From NCBI GenBank assembly GCA_003342815.1, contig PTEX01000011.1:4050928-4114927 (forward strand): 64,000 nt of DNA, given 5' to 3'. Source of the stretch: Eudromia elegans (taxonomy: Eukaryota > Chordata > Aves > Tinamiformes > Tinamidae). The stretch's first letter is position 1. The number at the start of each line of letters is the position of its first letter. Both the position numbers and the translations under genes were made by a program. Shown one piece after another: positions 36,912-48,889 of the stretch. Under the pieces are notes generated by a model that was not told where the DNA came from, did not search any database, and saw only the letters and a program-made list of their open reading frames with translations.

Positions 36912-37095
36912 GATATAATAATTAATATTGGTACTATGTGCTAATAGCATTTTCAATCTGAGAGTCTCAAATTGCTTTGCAAATAGGAATCAAACCTCCA
37001 AACACGCTGTGAGTGTCCCCGTGTTACCAATGAATGAAGTGAGACTCAGTCATTTGGCCACTTTATACAGGGAATCTGTGAGAAAACCAAAAATA
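36912..37095 (-). repeat. MIR-like ancient SINE fossil, antisense
   Basis: Read on the plus strand this matches, in order, the reverse complement of MIR-type elements as I recall them: AGTCTCAAATTGCTTTGCAA (like TCTCAAAGCGCTTTACAAA), CTGTGAGTG (like CTGTGAGGTAGG), TTACCAATGAATGAAGTGAG then ACTCAG (like TTACAGATGAGGAAACTGAG then GCTCAG), then ATTTGGCCA and CAGGGAATCTGTG (like CTTGCCCA and CAGGAAGTCTGTG). Four collinear blocks over about 150 bp make chance unlikely. The exact family name is uncertain and boundaries are approximate. Confidence 0.6.
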
Positions 37096-37614
37096 GCACA
37101 AAGAAGTTGGCACTAGGGAGACAAGTTTTCCTGAATCATCTGGGCAGATAAAGCCACTAGCTACACAAATTCTCATTGATGATGTTCAGATTATTTACAC
37201 TAACCAGAATAGTTTGCTTGAAGAGAATCTCTGGCACCTTCTTTTCTCTAAAACTGAAGACTAGGAGATGTGATGTGAATTGTGTCATTGTACTTACCTA
37301 GTACTTTACCTCGCATTTAAGCAGCTAAATTTTAAATTTGCTACTTATTCCCTCCTGGGCATACCTAGTTAGGCTGTTTTCTTTGGTTGGTTTTTTTTTA
37401 ATGTTTCAGATTAAATGATCTAGCATCTTCCAAAAATAAGTAGAGGGGAGGGAAGGAGGCAATTTTGCTAACTATGTTTTTTGGAACAAACGCCATTGTG
37501 GCCAATAAAGGGACAGTACTGGTGTCAAAGGGATTGGCCTTTTGCTGTCCCTGTGGGAGCGTAACGATGTGGCCATTGCCGCCATCAAGGTTATTTCCTT
37601 GTACTCCTCAGCTG
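37096..37614. other. Intronic sequence without recognised features
   Basis: AT-rich, unique sequence with a T-rich run near 37390-37400. Nothing else is supported. Confidence 0.4.
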
Positions 37615-37855
37615 AAGACTGAGGTGCCGCCAAGACAACGGCCCCCCGGGGCCCTCCTCCCCGCTGCTCCTCTGCTGCCCCGCACGCAGCCCCGCACCGC
37701 AGTCCCGGTGCTTGCTGAGGGCGCAGGGCGCGGAGCGGCCTCCGTGCGCGCTGCCCCGGGCGCAGCAGCGCGCCAGCTCGGAGCCGAGGCGCAGGAGCAA
37801 GCCCGGCCACGGCCCCTCTCCTGCTTGGCACACTATGGGCGTGCCCAAAGGATCG
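37615..37855. other. Small CpG-rich island
   Basis: GC-rich with dense CpG near 37680-37790. Frames on both strands of up to about 130 codons are composition-driven. Confidence 0.45.
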
Positions 37856-38388
37856 CCCATTAAATTTACTGGCCCACCCTATTCTAAGATATCAGTGTTT
37901 TTTCCTAACATCTAAGATATCTACATAAGTCTCTGGTTTAGAACAGAGTGGGATTTGGGGAGGAAATTTTCACATCTGTCAAGCTAATTTAAATTGGTTA
38001 GTCTGAGCAGCTCAGTGGTTTGGAAAGGCAAACTAAGGCCTGAAGATACAAGTGGAGTCTCAGGAAATTATGATAAATATACTGATCACAATGCTATGCA
38101 ATTTACTGTAAGATATTCTATATGTGTGCACAAAAGCCACACGTTTCTGCTACCCGCACGTGCACGCACACATTCACCAATCAAACCCTAAAATGAGAAT
38201 TAGGGGTCTTTTGTCCCTCAGTGCATTAGAGCAGAATGGATTTAATCAACAGCCTGACAAACGACATGCCTGATGAATTTGCTCAACTGCCAGGGCTTGG
38301 ATTCTGTTCGACGCGTTTCAGCGTCCCTGAACACCAGCTGAACAGCAGACCAGCCCTCGGGAGCGCCGCGCCGGCGCCCTGCAAGGCC

Positions 38389-38590
38389 CACGCCCCGTTA
38401 CCCGGCGTGACGCGGGACCTGCCACCCAAACCACCAGCCCCACACCCCGTTACCCGGCGTGACGCGGGACCTGCCGCCCGAACCACCGGCCCCGTGCACC
38501 ATTACCCACCGTGATGTGGGACCTGCCGCCTGAACCACCAGCCCCACACCCCGTTACCCGGCGTGATGCGGGAGCCGCCGGCCCCGCGCC
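38389..38590 (+). repeat. 52-bp minisatellite, about 3.9 copies
   Basis: The landmark (G/A)TTACCC recurs at 38397, 38449, 38501 and 38553, exactly 52 bp apart. Each unit runs through GGCGTGACGCGGGACCTGCC and a GAACCACCGGCCCC-like half. Copy 3 carries several changes, mostly at CpG sites (for example CGGCGTGACGC to ACCGTGATGT), and copy 4 decays after GGGAGCC. Confidence 0.95.
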
Positions 38591-40790
38591 CCTTCCTCAG
38601 CTGGAGGGTGCTCGCTGCCGCAGCGGAGCCTCCAAAGCAGCCCGCCCTGGGCACGGCTCTCATCATCCTCAGGCCATGAACCAGGTGCATTATTAAGAAT
38701 CCATGCTGCAAGTACAAGCCCCTCTTGTACACGGCCCTGAGATGTTGTATTTGACCTACAACAGAAAGATAAACAGTGGATCCTTTCCCAGCATTTCAGA
38801 GCACGCACGAGAGCTCCAGGACGCTCGGGCTGATCCCCTTCTATTTCTATGCAAGTGTTTCTCTTTCCTCTCAAGGCCTAGCGGGAACAGCGTTCCTGTG
38901 CATAAGCCATAAGGAAGCAAGGATTCCAGGACCATAAAGCTTATACGTCTCCCAGTACCCTGCATCAACGCGATCTTTGCTCCCACGCTCACACTGTTGT
39001 ATTACTACAGCCCATAAGCATCATACAACTGCTGCATGTGCACCACTTGCACAGATTCTCTGCTACACACACTGTAAGATGCAAATTACTTTTTAAATCT
39101 GCTTTTCCTAATATTAGAAATAACGCATATAACATAATGACATATGCTGAACTGCGAGTTCTGATCTCTTTTAAACCAACACAAGTGGAAGTAAATAGTT
39201 GTAAAAGAGCCCAGGTTTGGACCCTAAGAACCCACCCAGCTCGCCTTGTTCCCTCCCTTTCTCTGCACTGAGGATGCTGCAAGATGCTCTGAGGCAGGAC
39301 GCCCTGGCAGGCAGGAAACGTGCCCAGATTCGTGCTCGTGCCACCCCCTTCCTGCTCCCCAGCCAGCTACGTGCACGGGCAGACCTGTCAGACTCGCCAG
39401 CAAGGACTGAAATCACCCACAGGGAATTAAGTTTGCAAGACCCGAGGAGCGGGGTGGTGAACGCTGCACGCTGCAGAGAAGCAGAGGGCGTACAGGGAAA
39501 GCGAACGCTGTATTACTGAGGAGTGAAACGAGCACGGAGGGGAGACCGGGCAGCACACTGGGGCACTGACCTTATCCCAGGCATGACAAGCCTCTCCCAA
39601 GCTATTCCTATGCTTTGACATATTCCAGGAATCCTTACCCTCAATGTTTAGTAAATGTATAGCCTACCTTTATAGGGAAACAATTTCTAACTAATTCTGT
39701 TAGCATTGAAGATATGTGAAAGAATGTATTAAGTTGAATTCACTTTTTGCAGATCTACTGGTCTTGAGATAAAGGTATCATTTCATTAACCAAAACTGCA
39801 GGCACTAATTCTATAAACAGTGCAAAGAGTGCAAAAAGGCTGCTGACAGAGGCGGCAACAGTGATTGCATTACACAAAAGATCAGGAACCTTCATCTTAT
39901 TGCTGGTTTCCTGATTTGACTGTTATTATCTTTGTCTTTGACACAAGACACGTTATAAACGGGCTGTGTCTCTGGCCCACGCCAGAACACGTCACGCTCA
40001 GTCCCCACTCCTCTCAGAAAGGGGGTCTTGCAGGGAAGCTCTCCATCTCCGCTTGCACGACTCTGCAAAGCAGCTGCTCCTGCAGAAACCGTTCTTCCGA
40101 CAGCCTTAGTGCACAGGAGCTTTGCAGGAGGGTGGCCTCATGGTGCAGGCGTTCTTGGGAGCGCTAGGAAAGCTGCTGAAATCTGACGTGATCATTTGTC
40201 ATGCGTACAGTTATCACAAATACCGACGCAACAGATGTGACCATAGTTTACAACTAAATGCTACAAGAGCGGATAACATGTTGGCAATTGTTGTTTGTCA
40301 CACTTGGCTTAGAATTAATTCACATGAAATAATATTTTAAATGCATCATTTTGTTTTCTCCACTGCTCCCAGATGGATGTTTGTCTTCTGATAGCTCATT
40401 GTTTAAACATTGTAAATTGTTAAAACATTGTAACTAATGTTAAAATGAGTAAATTACCCAATAATACCAAATATTACTGCTTCACTTGTCAAACAGTTTG
40501 ATACAGAAAATTGGTAGTGTGCTTTTCAGAATGAAAATATCCGCTTTTATGAGAGAAGTATTTGTCCTGAAAGGTTTATTTTTTGAAAAACAAAGCAAAA
40601 CTAAAAAGCAACCCTAACAAAGGGTCTTACTTCAAATACGTCAGTCAGGCACACTCTGTTAGCTAAGAATGTCTGCCCGACCTATTGTCACCTACACAAA
40701 CCTTTGTGTTCTGTGCTTGCATTTTAGGTAGATTCTTTTAGGTATATGCATTTGCTAATCCAAATGCTAAATAAATCAATAACATGTCAG
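38591..40790. other. Intronic sequence without recognised features
   Basis: Modestly GC-rich to about 39540, then AT-rich. No coding, RNA or repeat signal stands out. Confidence 0.4.
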
Positions 40791-40879
40791 ACTTTGTGCC
40801 AGCAGTAACAGAAGGATGGGTGTCCCAGCACTAACTTTGTGCCAGCAGTAACAGAAGGATGGGTGTCCCAGCACTAACT
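40791..40879 (+). repeat. Perfect 43-bp tandem duplication
   Basis: The segment 40791-40833, starting ACTTTGTGCCAGCAGTAACA, is repeated without a single change at 40834-40876, and ACT of a third copy follows. Perfect identity points to a recent event or to polymorphic copy number. Confidence 0.97.
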
Positions 40880-42560
40880 AATCTGATGATTGACTGTTAA
40901 TCGTTTCCTATCTAGTGATCAACCTCCTATAGATAAGCTCATTTTTGCTCTCATATAAATGTGAAAAGGTTTGCAGATAGCACCAAAAATAGCTTTTCTA
41001 CATTTTCATTTACAGCTGCTTTTGCACTCAGATGAGCCAATAGATTTTTCATCAGATACTGTGAAAAATTGATAACTAAGTAAAAGTATTTCATTAACAA
41101 CCAGAACTAATTTCTAAGTCCCTAATTGCTACCTTTGCTTACCGTAGAAGCAGAATCGTGACTGCTGTTGGGGCAACCACAAGCACCATTTAGCTTTCTC
41201 ACTCTTCACCTGTGCCCATAATTCCAGTCTCATATCGTACAAGTTCTGAGTGGTTTCCCAAAAGGGAGGCAGGATGCAAAGTGTTTGGTATCTTCCAAGC
41301 TGTAACAAGGAAGAAGCCCAAACACTGTGCAGGTAAAAAAGCTGTGTTTAAAATCCTGCCAAGTCATCCCTGCCTTTCAGCTGCTGGGCTAAAATGGGGG
41401 AAGATCTCTCTGGTATGGGGTTCTCGCCGAGAGCAGCGGAATCCATTGAAATCTCACTGCTGAATCCGAAGGGAGCGGGCAGACCCACGTGTCTCCGGGG
41501 TGGAGCTGCCGCTGTCTGCTGCTGTTGGCTCACACAGAACAGCACGAGCTCGAGGCGGCGGAGGGGCCGGGAGCAGAGGCCGAGCTCCCGGCTCCCGTTT
41601 CCCGCCGCCCCGGAGGCGCCGGCTCCCTCGGATGGGGCCGTCCCTCCGGCACGGGATCACGCTGTGCTCGCAGGCCCCACAGCCGGTAAACTGCCCAGAC
41701 ATACAAGCATGGCAAACACGAGCAGGGCCTGCCCAAACCCGCAGTGATGGTGCTGCAAACGAGGAGGTGAAGCAGGGCGCCTCGGTTCTCGGTGAAGGCA
41801 AACCTTTAAATCAGTTGTAAGCTTTTGTGCTGAGTTCATTTAACCTTTGTGAACACCGGAGTTAGAACCAGAGTAGGTAGGACTGCCTTTCAGCAGAGAA
41901 GTTATCAAGAACACAGGTGCTAAATGATCTACGTGACTTTCAGCAGCTCCCTAGGACAACGGGTGCTGCACGCTTCCCTAGGGAAACGCCCGCGTCCTGC
42001 ACACGCTGTACCACGTACAGCTGTTTTCTCTTCCAGATTTGCCCCTTCTGCAGCAGTTGTTCGTTTACGCACACAGGAAATCACCGCGGCCACTGCCCCA
42101 TGTGCTGAGCTCCAGCACCTCCCCAGGCCCTCTCCTCACAGCACCCGTCAGGACTCTGTGGCCCTCGGGAACACAGCGGGCTTGGGTGTATCTGCCCTCA
42201 TTTAGCATCCCTGCCTCCATCGCAAGCACCACCGAGATGCATGTCCCTGTCCTCTGCCCTTGGAGTGGCTGACATCGTGCCTGTGCTTGGAAACACACGG
42301 CTTTGGAGGCTGGGCACGCTTCCCTTTCATAGAACATTGCTAAAAATATTTTCAAAAATTCTATCTGTAGTAAAAATAAATAATAAAGACCCCTAGAGGT
42401 ATATTCTATTTGACAAGCAAAGTACAGAAAAAAAAAGATTAATTTAGAGTTACATTCATATGTTTTAAACATTTTTAAATTATTCATTACCATTTTTTTA
42501 AAGCCCAACATTATTACCAAAGCTCCATTGCTTCAGTAATAAATATTTAAGGTGTGGGGG
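40880..42560. other. Intronic sequence with one GC-rich island
   Basis: AT-rich to about 41400. A CpG-rich island lies at about 41490-41700 and a moderately GC-rich part continues to about 42290. The rest is AT-rich again, with a short A run near 42428. No gene is recognised. Confidence 0.4.
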
Positions 42561-42569
42561 GACATTTCG

Positions 42570-42812
42570 CATCTCCCATCGCTTTGCCTGGCCACGTGAG
42601 CGGTGCATTGAGCCAGGAGCAGGGGACAGGACGGGAGCGCCCCAGGGGCTGCGGGCGGGCGCAGGCGCCGCCCGTTTGGGTTGCAGGGAGGGGGCAGTCG
42701 GCGCCGTGCTGGGGAGCCAGGGTCGTGCGGTGCCTGCTGCACGGCAGCGACGCCGCAGCACCCCGGCCATGGCGGGCGACGCCGCAGCGCCCCGACCATC
42801 GTGGATGGTCCC
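42570..42812. other. CpG-rich block before the 33-bp minisatellite
   Basis: GC-rich with frequent CpG. At about 42748-42801 a unit of roughly 29 bp (GCGACGCCGCAGC then CCCCG, CCAT) occurs twice. Confidence 0.6.
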
Positions 42813-43109
42813 GCTAGCAAAGCTCTGCCTGCAGCCGAGGTCCCTCCTAGCAAAGCCCTGCCTGCAGCCGAGGTCCCTCCTAGCAAAGCTCTGCCTGCNN
42901 NNNNNNNNNNNNNNNNNNNNNNNNNNNNNNNNNNNNNNNNNNNNNNNNNNNNNNNNNNNNNNNNNNNNNNNNNNNNNNNNNNNNNNNNNNNNNNNNNNGC
43001 CGAGGTCCCTCCTAGCAAAGCCCTGCCTGCAGCCGAGGTCCCTCCTAGCAAAGCTCTGCCTGCAGCCGAGGTCCCTCCTAGCAAAGCCCTGCCGGCAGCC
43101 GAGGCCGCT
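42813..43109 (+). repeat. 33-bp minisatellite interrupted by an assembly gap
   Basis: The landmark TCCCTCC recurs at 42841 and 42874, then at 43006, 43039 and 43072, exactly 33 bp apart on each side. Units read TCCCTCCTAGCAAAG, then (C/T)CTGCCTGCAG, then CCGAGG. The variable base alternates T, C, T before the gap and C, T, C after it, suggesting a 66-bp higher-order unit. As 33 is a multiple of three it translates as an 11-residue periodic frame, but nothing supports translation. Confidence 0.95.
42899..42998. other. Assembly gap of 100 N
   Basis: Exactly 100 N lie inside the 33-bp minisatellite. A round 100 is the usual placeholder for a gap of unknown size, so the number of repeat units here is unknown. 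Confidence 0.95.
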
Positions 43110-46100
43110 CCGTTTCACTAAAGCTTGGAGGGAACGCTGGCCCCTCCACGCCAGCCGAGGAGGGTTCCCCGCCAAGAGGCTCCCCGCATTTAAGGCTTCC
43201 CTACTCCTGTTGTGCACAAACACCCTCGCCGTTTCACAGCACAGGATCTCACACTATTCTAAAACTACCCAAGCTAAATGCTCTAACAGATTAGCAAGCT
43301 ACAAATTTGCACTGGATTTTTGACATAACGATGCACACTCCACTTGACTTTCAAAGCTGCAAAGCCAGTGAAGCTTTACACACGGACAACATGGAGAGCA
43401 GCCTCACACACAGAGATTTCAGTCAGCAATTTCTTGCAATTTGCTTCCAAAGCCCGGGGACAACAGAAAGGAGCCAAGCCCAGACGCAGGGACGCGCGAG
43501 CGGGACGGCACGTGCCACGGAGCCCTCGGCAATTAGAGCTCTACCCCGCCGCCCTCGTGCAGCGAAGCGGGTGGGAGTTTTGCCTGAAATTGGTTCTATG
43601 AAGCCAGCAATGTGAGACTGCCATGAATATTTTAAAGTAAAGGAGTTAGACTACTCTAACAATCTTATGTAAATCTAGTCTCAGAATTTCATTTGAAATT
43701 TTTTGAATGGGTCATTAAGCAAGAGAGAAAAGGTTGGAAAGCAGCGTGAAAAGGAGAACATTTTCAAAAGCCAAAACACTCCCCACATTCTTTGGAGCCA
43801 TCCAATTAGCCTAGCTGGTGAAGTCAGAGAGAAGAAAGCAGCAGAGCATCCACTCCGTGGCTAACTACGGGCAGAGCCTCCAGTTTGTCAGGAAAGAGAC
43901 AGCAGAGGCGCTAGTAGGAAAGTAACATGCTTAAATGCTAAACTGTGACCTTCCGAAGAAAAAATTACTGAAGGTTGTAATATTTTTCTCCTTATCATTA
44001 GTGGGGGGGGAAAAGTCCTGCAGAACTTTAGGAGCAGCAGCTGTAAAGGGAGCAGGGAACGGTGGCACTAATGAGAGCATCAGCCTCTCCCGGCTTCCCG
44101 AGTCACTGGAAACGAGCGCTGAGCAAAGGCCGGGCCCGTGCCCTGGTACCCACCCGTGTGCCGGGGAAGGGCTCCTGCCTGATCAACCCAGCTAATCAGC
44201 ACTACTGATTGTGGTTGTCGGGAAGCAGCACAAACGCTTAGGAATTGTTTTATAGAGTCAAGGCATTGGCAGCTGAAGGACTTTTCATGCCCGGTTTCCT
44301 TAGCCTCTGTGCAAATGCACACCATTATTTATAATGTGGGAAGTGCATATTTATGAACGTTTTTGTGAAGTGATTAGGATAGAGCTATAGCTGCACAGTA
44401 GGCAAACAGTTTTACCGTATGCGTCTGGCACAGCTCATTCATTAAATCTCATCACTTTTCTGTTTACTTTCCTCTTGAAGATTTATTTCAGAGGCTACAC
44501 TTAATGTCAGCAGCACCTATGCTGCATTCGCAATTACCTCCCTGCAGCATTCCAAACGCAGATAAGGAATGCTGCTTTGGCACACAGCTGGGCGAGGGGC
44601 TTTTCTTCAGTGTGAGACGTGGTTTTGCTGTCCCTAGAGCCACAAAGGGCACCCAGGCTGTCCCTCCCCTTCACCGCTGGGCAGGCTTGCTCTCGGGCGA
44701 GAGCGTCAGGCCAAGGACTGATTCTGTCTGTGACCGCCCCATGCTCTGGAGAGGGGAGGCATCAGTAACTGGGTGCTCTCGGGGCACCCTTGCGCCTAGC
44801 GGGCCAACAGAGTGCTCCTCTGAAGACGTCCGAGAGCTCTTCGCGGGCTGCTCCCCGTGACCGCAGCACGACGAGCAAGCTCTCGCGCGCTCCGGGAGGT
44901 GGTCATGGCCCCAGCGAGGCAGAGCAAGAGGCAGCGGCCCGCTCTGGGAGCTGAGGACCTGCAGCTCTGCCAGGCACCCGGCCCGACCCGGGCCACAGAG
45001 CTGCTGTGCGGGGAGGACACCCGGGCAAGGGCTGCAAGTCCCAGGGCAGCCTCCAAATCACGACCGCTTTCTCCTTCCCAGGAGCAATGTGCAACAACAT
45101 AACACCTTTACGGATGTTCAGATTAAAGAAAAAAAAAAAAGATATTTCCCTATCACAGGGAAAAATACTAGAGTATTAAGAACCCTAAGAATCCTTGGCT
45201 AATAAAAATGGATTGGCTTTTGCACATGCTGAACAGGCATATTAGTTTCAGGTAAATGCCTTTAAAGCAAAGATATTCTTAAAAATACTAAATGATTTGT
45301 TATCAGGAAAAAATAAAGGTTTTATGGTTTTACCAAGAGGTAGTGCTGATGAGCGGTGCTGCCAGTGCTAGTGCTAGCAATTGCAGGAACAGACAAGCTG
45401 GAGTTTAGGCAACAAGCAAACCCTCACAACCTGCACAAGCCACTTTGCCAGGAACTGATGGGCTGCTGGAATCATCCATGCACTACGTGGGTAAGACCTG
45501 TGACCAGTCTGTGATTTAACAAGGCAAGGACGTAAGGCCAAATACAAACTGAAGTTAAGTTTGGAGGGAAAAAAACCATAGGAGTTGAATTGACTGCGGA
45601 TAACTAATCCAGACGATCAAAACTGCAATCCTGTAGATTACCTCTCATCCCTGGAAACAGACCTCAAGAATTTGCAATGAACACAAAATACCTGGAAGTT
45701 GGCACTGGCGTGTGCTAAGAAGACAGTTAATATTCAGAGATATACTCACAGCAGACAAAAGTATTAGACTGTTTTCAGTGGGAATTAAGGAATCTGGGCT
45801 ATTAAGGAACACTTACAAGGGTGAGTAAAGGGTGATTTCAATGACATACAGTGAAGAATACCTAAATTGGGCTGAAGGAACTTTACCTAAGCCACCAGGA
45901 ACAAGGCACGTTACTCGGCAAGGTTATTTTCTATGCTTCTCATCAAGGTTCGGCTTCGCTTCTGACATGGAGTGTCTGCTTTGGCCACTAAATGGACATT
46001 CTCAAAACAAAGTAATACCTGCCCTCCATATCTCCAGTAAATGTGCCATGACAGATGACAGCTAAACACCCAGTGACTTAAAGATGTCGAGTACATTTTA

Positions 46101-47340
46101 CACACTAACACTATATGTGGAAATACCACAGGGGTTAGTAAGTTCTGAAATGCACAGAACCCCCTGCATACTGCTAAGTGCCACAGGCTTGCTTTTCCTT
46201 TGTGCTTGGAATCAGGAAATGTAAAATAATTCTGCTATTGATAGGAATTGAATCTGTTGCCTATATTTAGACATTAGAATAATCTTCCTTTCACAATCCT
46301 TTAAATAGGTCAGAATGTGCATTGGAGATTTATAAAATGCAGCCCCAGGATCATTAGTTGATTGCTTCCTTTTCCCTTCTGCATTCATTCTGCGCGTAAC
46401 TTTATAAGACTAGAAAAGCTGACCGAGGTCCACAGCACCAGTGATCATAATCCTAACAATATACTAACAATTCCTTCCCTTTATATTTGTACTAAATATT
46501 AAGAGTTAAATACAACCACGATTACAGAAGGAAACTGGATATAATTTCTCCATGTAAATTCCATCTTTTCGTACTGTTAATATCAGTGCATATTAAATAT
46601 TTGAATTTTCACTGCATTAAAGGTTCTAAAGTTCAACAGTAATTAGTGCAATCAGGTACCAAATGATTCAGTTCTCAGGAGAGGAGCATTACAGCATGAA
46701 CCATGGCAAGATTCCAGAGCCTGAATCTATCATATAATAAGTGTAAACTCACCTTTTTAGCATAATGTAATAATTAAATAATTTGGTCTGCAGGCTTCTC
46801 AAAAAGCCACCTACAAAATAATTTTTATGGTGGCTTTTAGGCAAAAATAAGAATTATTGTATACCGCTGTTGGCAATTTTTGAGGGTGAACACAACAAAT
46901 TATCTCAGGAAAAAAAATCCCACTTACTTAGGGTATGTGTTACTGTAGTAACGTGTATTCAGAAACCAGAATTACGTAAAGGTCAGTGCTCTCTAATGCC
47001 TCTTAGTATTTACTGTCCTTCTCATTTTCCTCACACGAATCTCATTTCTGTTTCACAGAACTGATGAGCTAACAACATAATACAGAAACAAGGATTTGCC
47101 TGCGTGTTAGCGGAAGGAAAACAACCAAAATATATGTAATAATTAGCAGCCATCAATTCAAAACCAGATCTTGGGTTCTTGAAAGCCTGACAAAGACTTG
47201 GCACCTCGCTCACCTGCCTGGCCCCAAGATCAATAAGACAACAACCTGCTTAAGGCCTTGCATGGTTGGGAACAAAATCTTGCTGGGCATCATTCATTTA
47301 AAAGCGCTTTCCAGGATCCTTGTTTCTCACCGCTGCCCAC
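43110..47340. other. Intronic sequence with a GC-rich patch
   Basis: Mostly AT-rich. CpG-rich patches lie at about 43480-43570 and 44820-45010. A G8 run occurs near 44003-44010 and a 12-base A run at 45129-45140 shortly after an ATTAAA. No retrogene body is recognisable upstream of that A run. No gene is supported. Confidence 0.4.
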
Positions 47341-47370
47341 ATAAGGTCCAAAGACGCCGCTCGGAGCTGC

Positions 47371-47475
47371 GGGGCTGCAGCACAGGGCTGTGGGGCTGCA
47401 GCGCAGGGCTGCAGCACAGGGCTGTGGGGCTGCAGCACAGGGCTGCAGTGCAGGGCTGTGGGGCTGCCGCGGGCC
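47371..47475 (+). repeat. 34-bp GC-rich minisatellite, about three copies
   Basis: CTGCAG landmarks at 47375, 47409 and 47443 are 34 bp apart. Each unit consists of a 21-bp part (CTGCAGCACAGGGCTGTGGGG) and a related 13-bp part (CTGCAG, then CAGGG), so it is built from a smaller CTGCAGNNCAGGG module. It sits in a CpG-rich block extending to about 47620. Confidence 0.9.
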
Positions 47476-47619
47476 CAGCCGGCTGCGCCGCGCCAGCACC
47501 TCCGTTCCTGCAGCCTCAGCGCACGGCGGCTCCCGCAGCCTGCCCAGGGCTGTCCCCGCAGCAGCACCGCGAGCCCCAGCCGCCTCGGGGCGCCCGCTGG
47601 CTCCAGCCCCTCCCCGCAG

Positions 47620-48885
47620 GTTTACCTCTGCAGCAGTTCCTGAGCAGGGTTATCAGCACATGAGAAACGCCCGGGATGAAGCAGCCTCCACCAAGGAGAT
47701 GTTGCTGCCAGCACATTTTTCTCAGGAGCAGCTTACCTCATGGAAAGCCACGTAATCACCTAATCTAAATTAAATCGTAATGGAGAAATGCTCGCTATGC
47801 TGCTCTGCTGTTTTCCCCAGCCAGCAGAGCCCGTAGCGTGTGCACAGTGCAAGGCTGCTGGCACTGGACATGAACTGCCCTGGAAGCATTCGGTCTGGCA
47901 AGAGCTTCGTTTGCTCGCAACCAAGTTTCACTAAACATTCTTAAAATACATCCTCTAATCTGCAATTTGACTGATAATTTAATGTCTTCTAATAACTTTT
48001 TTTCCCCTGAAAAAGCCTCACCACTTCTAATGAAGTCTGCTGTGCTCTTAATCAAAACTCACTTTTGAACATCTCTGCTCAGGTCTTTGGGTGGAAAGTG
48101 TTTGGCAATTCAGGGCATGTCAAATTGAATAGAGCCGTAACTGTCTAGCACAGGAAGAGAGCTCCAAAATACGTTCTCATGCTTCAAGGTTATCTCTTAG
48201 ATTGCAGATTAGATATTCATTTGCCTTGGCTTATATCAGCGAGCACTGTCCCAGGCTCTGAAAAGGACTTTTGTTCCCTCAAAGTGCAGGCTGCGCTATA
48301 TTTGAGGCTGAAATCTTCAACCCAGCTGAATGGCCGGGCTGTGAAGCGGCCAGTGTTTCCTTCTCGCCTCCAGACACTTCCCTCCGCACAGCGGCTCTTC
48401 CGCTGACGCCTGCAGGAAAATCCTTTGTCCTTTTCCCTGGGAAGCCTTATGTAAATCTTAATTACTGCATCACAGGCTCAATATTTACTGACATGCTATA
48501 AATCCACTGTGTACAAAGCAGACTAGGATCCAGTAATACGGATGCATTGCTTAATTATATGTTCATTAGAGTGGTAAAACTAATAATCCCCAGTAAAATC
48601 TTGGTAAATTATCCAATCATGATAATCACTCTCCTTTCAGCACAGAATAAAAGCTCAGCAAACAGATACTGCTGTATCAGACAGAGCTACACACTCCAGA
48701 AACTAAATTCATCCTGCCAGCCTCACACACTCATTTATTTTAAAAGATGCATTAGGAAAAAAAGAACTGAGTAATTCAAATTTTGGCACCTAAATCCATT
48801 ACTTCATTTTAATGGGTCTTACTCACAGGGAGCGGGTTCTAGAAGCGTGTTTTTAACACGGCTTTATTCAAAGCCAGCAGCAGCT
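47620..48885. other. AT-rich intronic sequence
   Basis: Unique AT-rich DNA with no recognised feature, bordering the large CpG island to its right. Confidence 0.4.
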
Positions 48886-48889
48886 GTGG

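Noticed and set aside
42498-43323. Long periodic frames across the N gap (215-241 codons)
   Set aside because: They come from the 33-bp minisatellite, a multiple of three, and are bridged by N. There is no start context, splice signal or homology.
44500-45145. Possible retrogene: GC-rich open frames followed by ATTAAA and an A12 run at 45129-45140
   Set aside because: The A run begins only a few bases after ATTAAA, the frames have no homology, and no target-site duplication was found.
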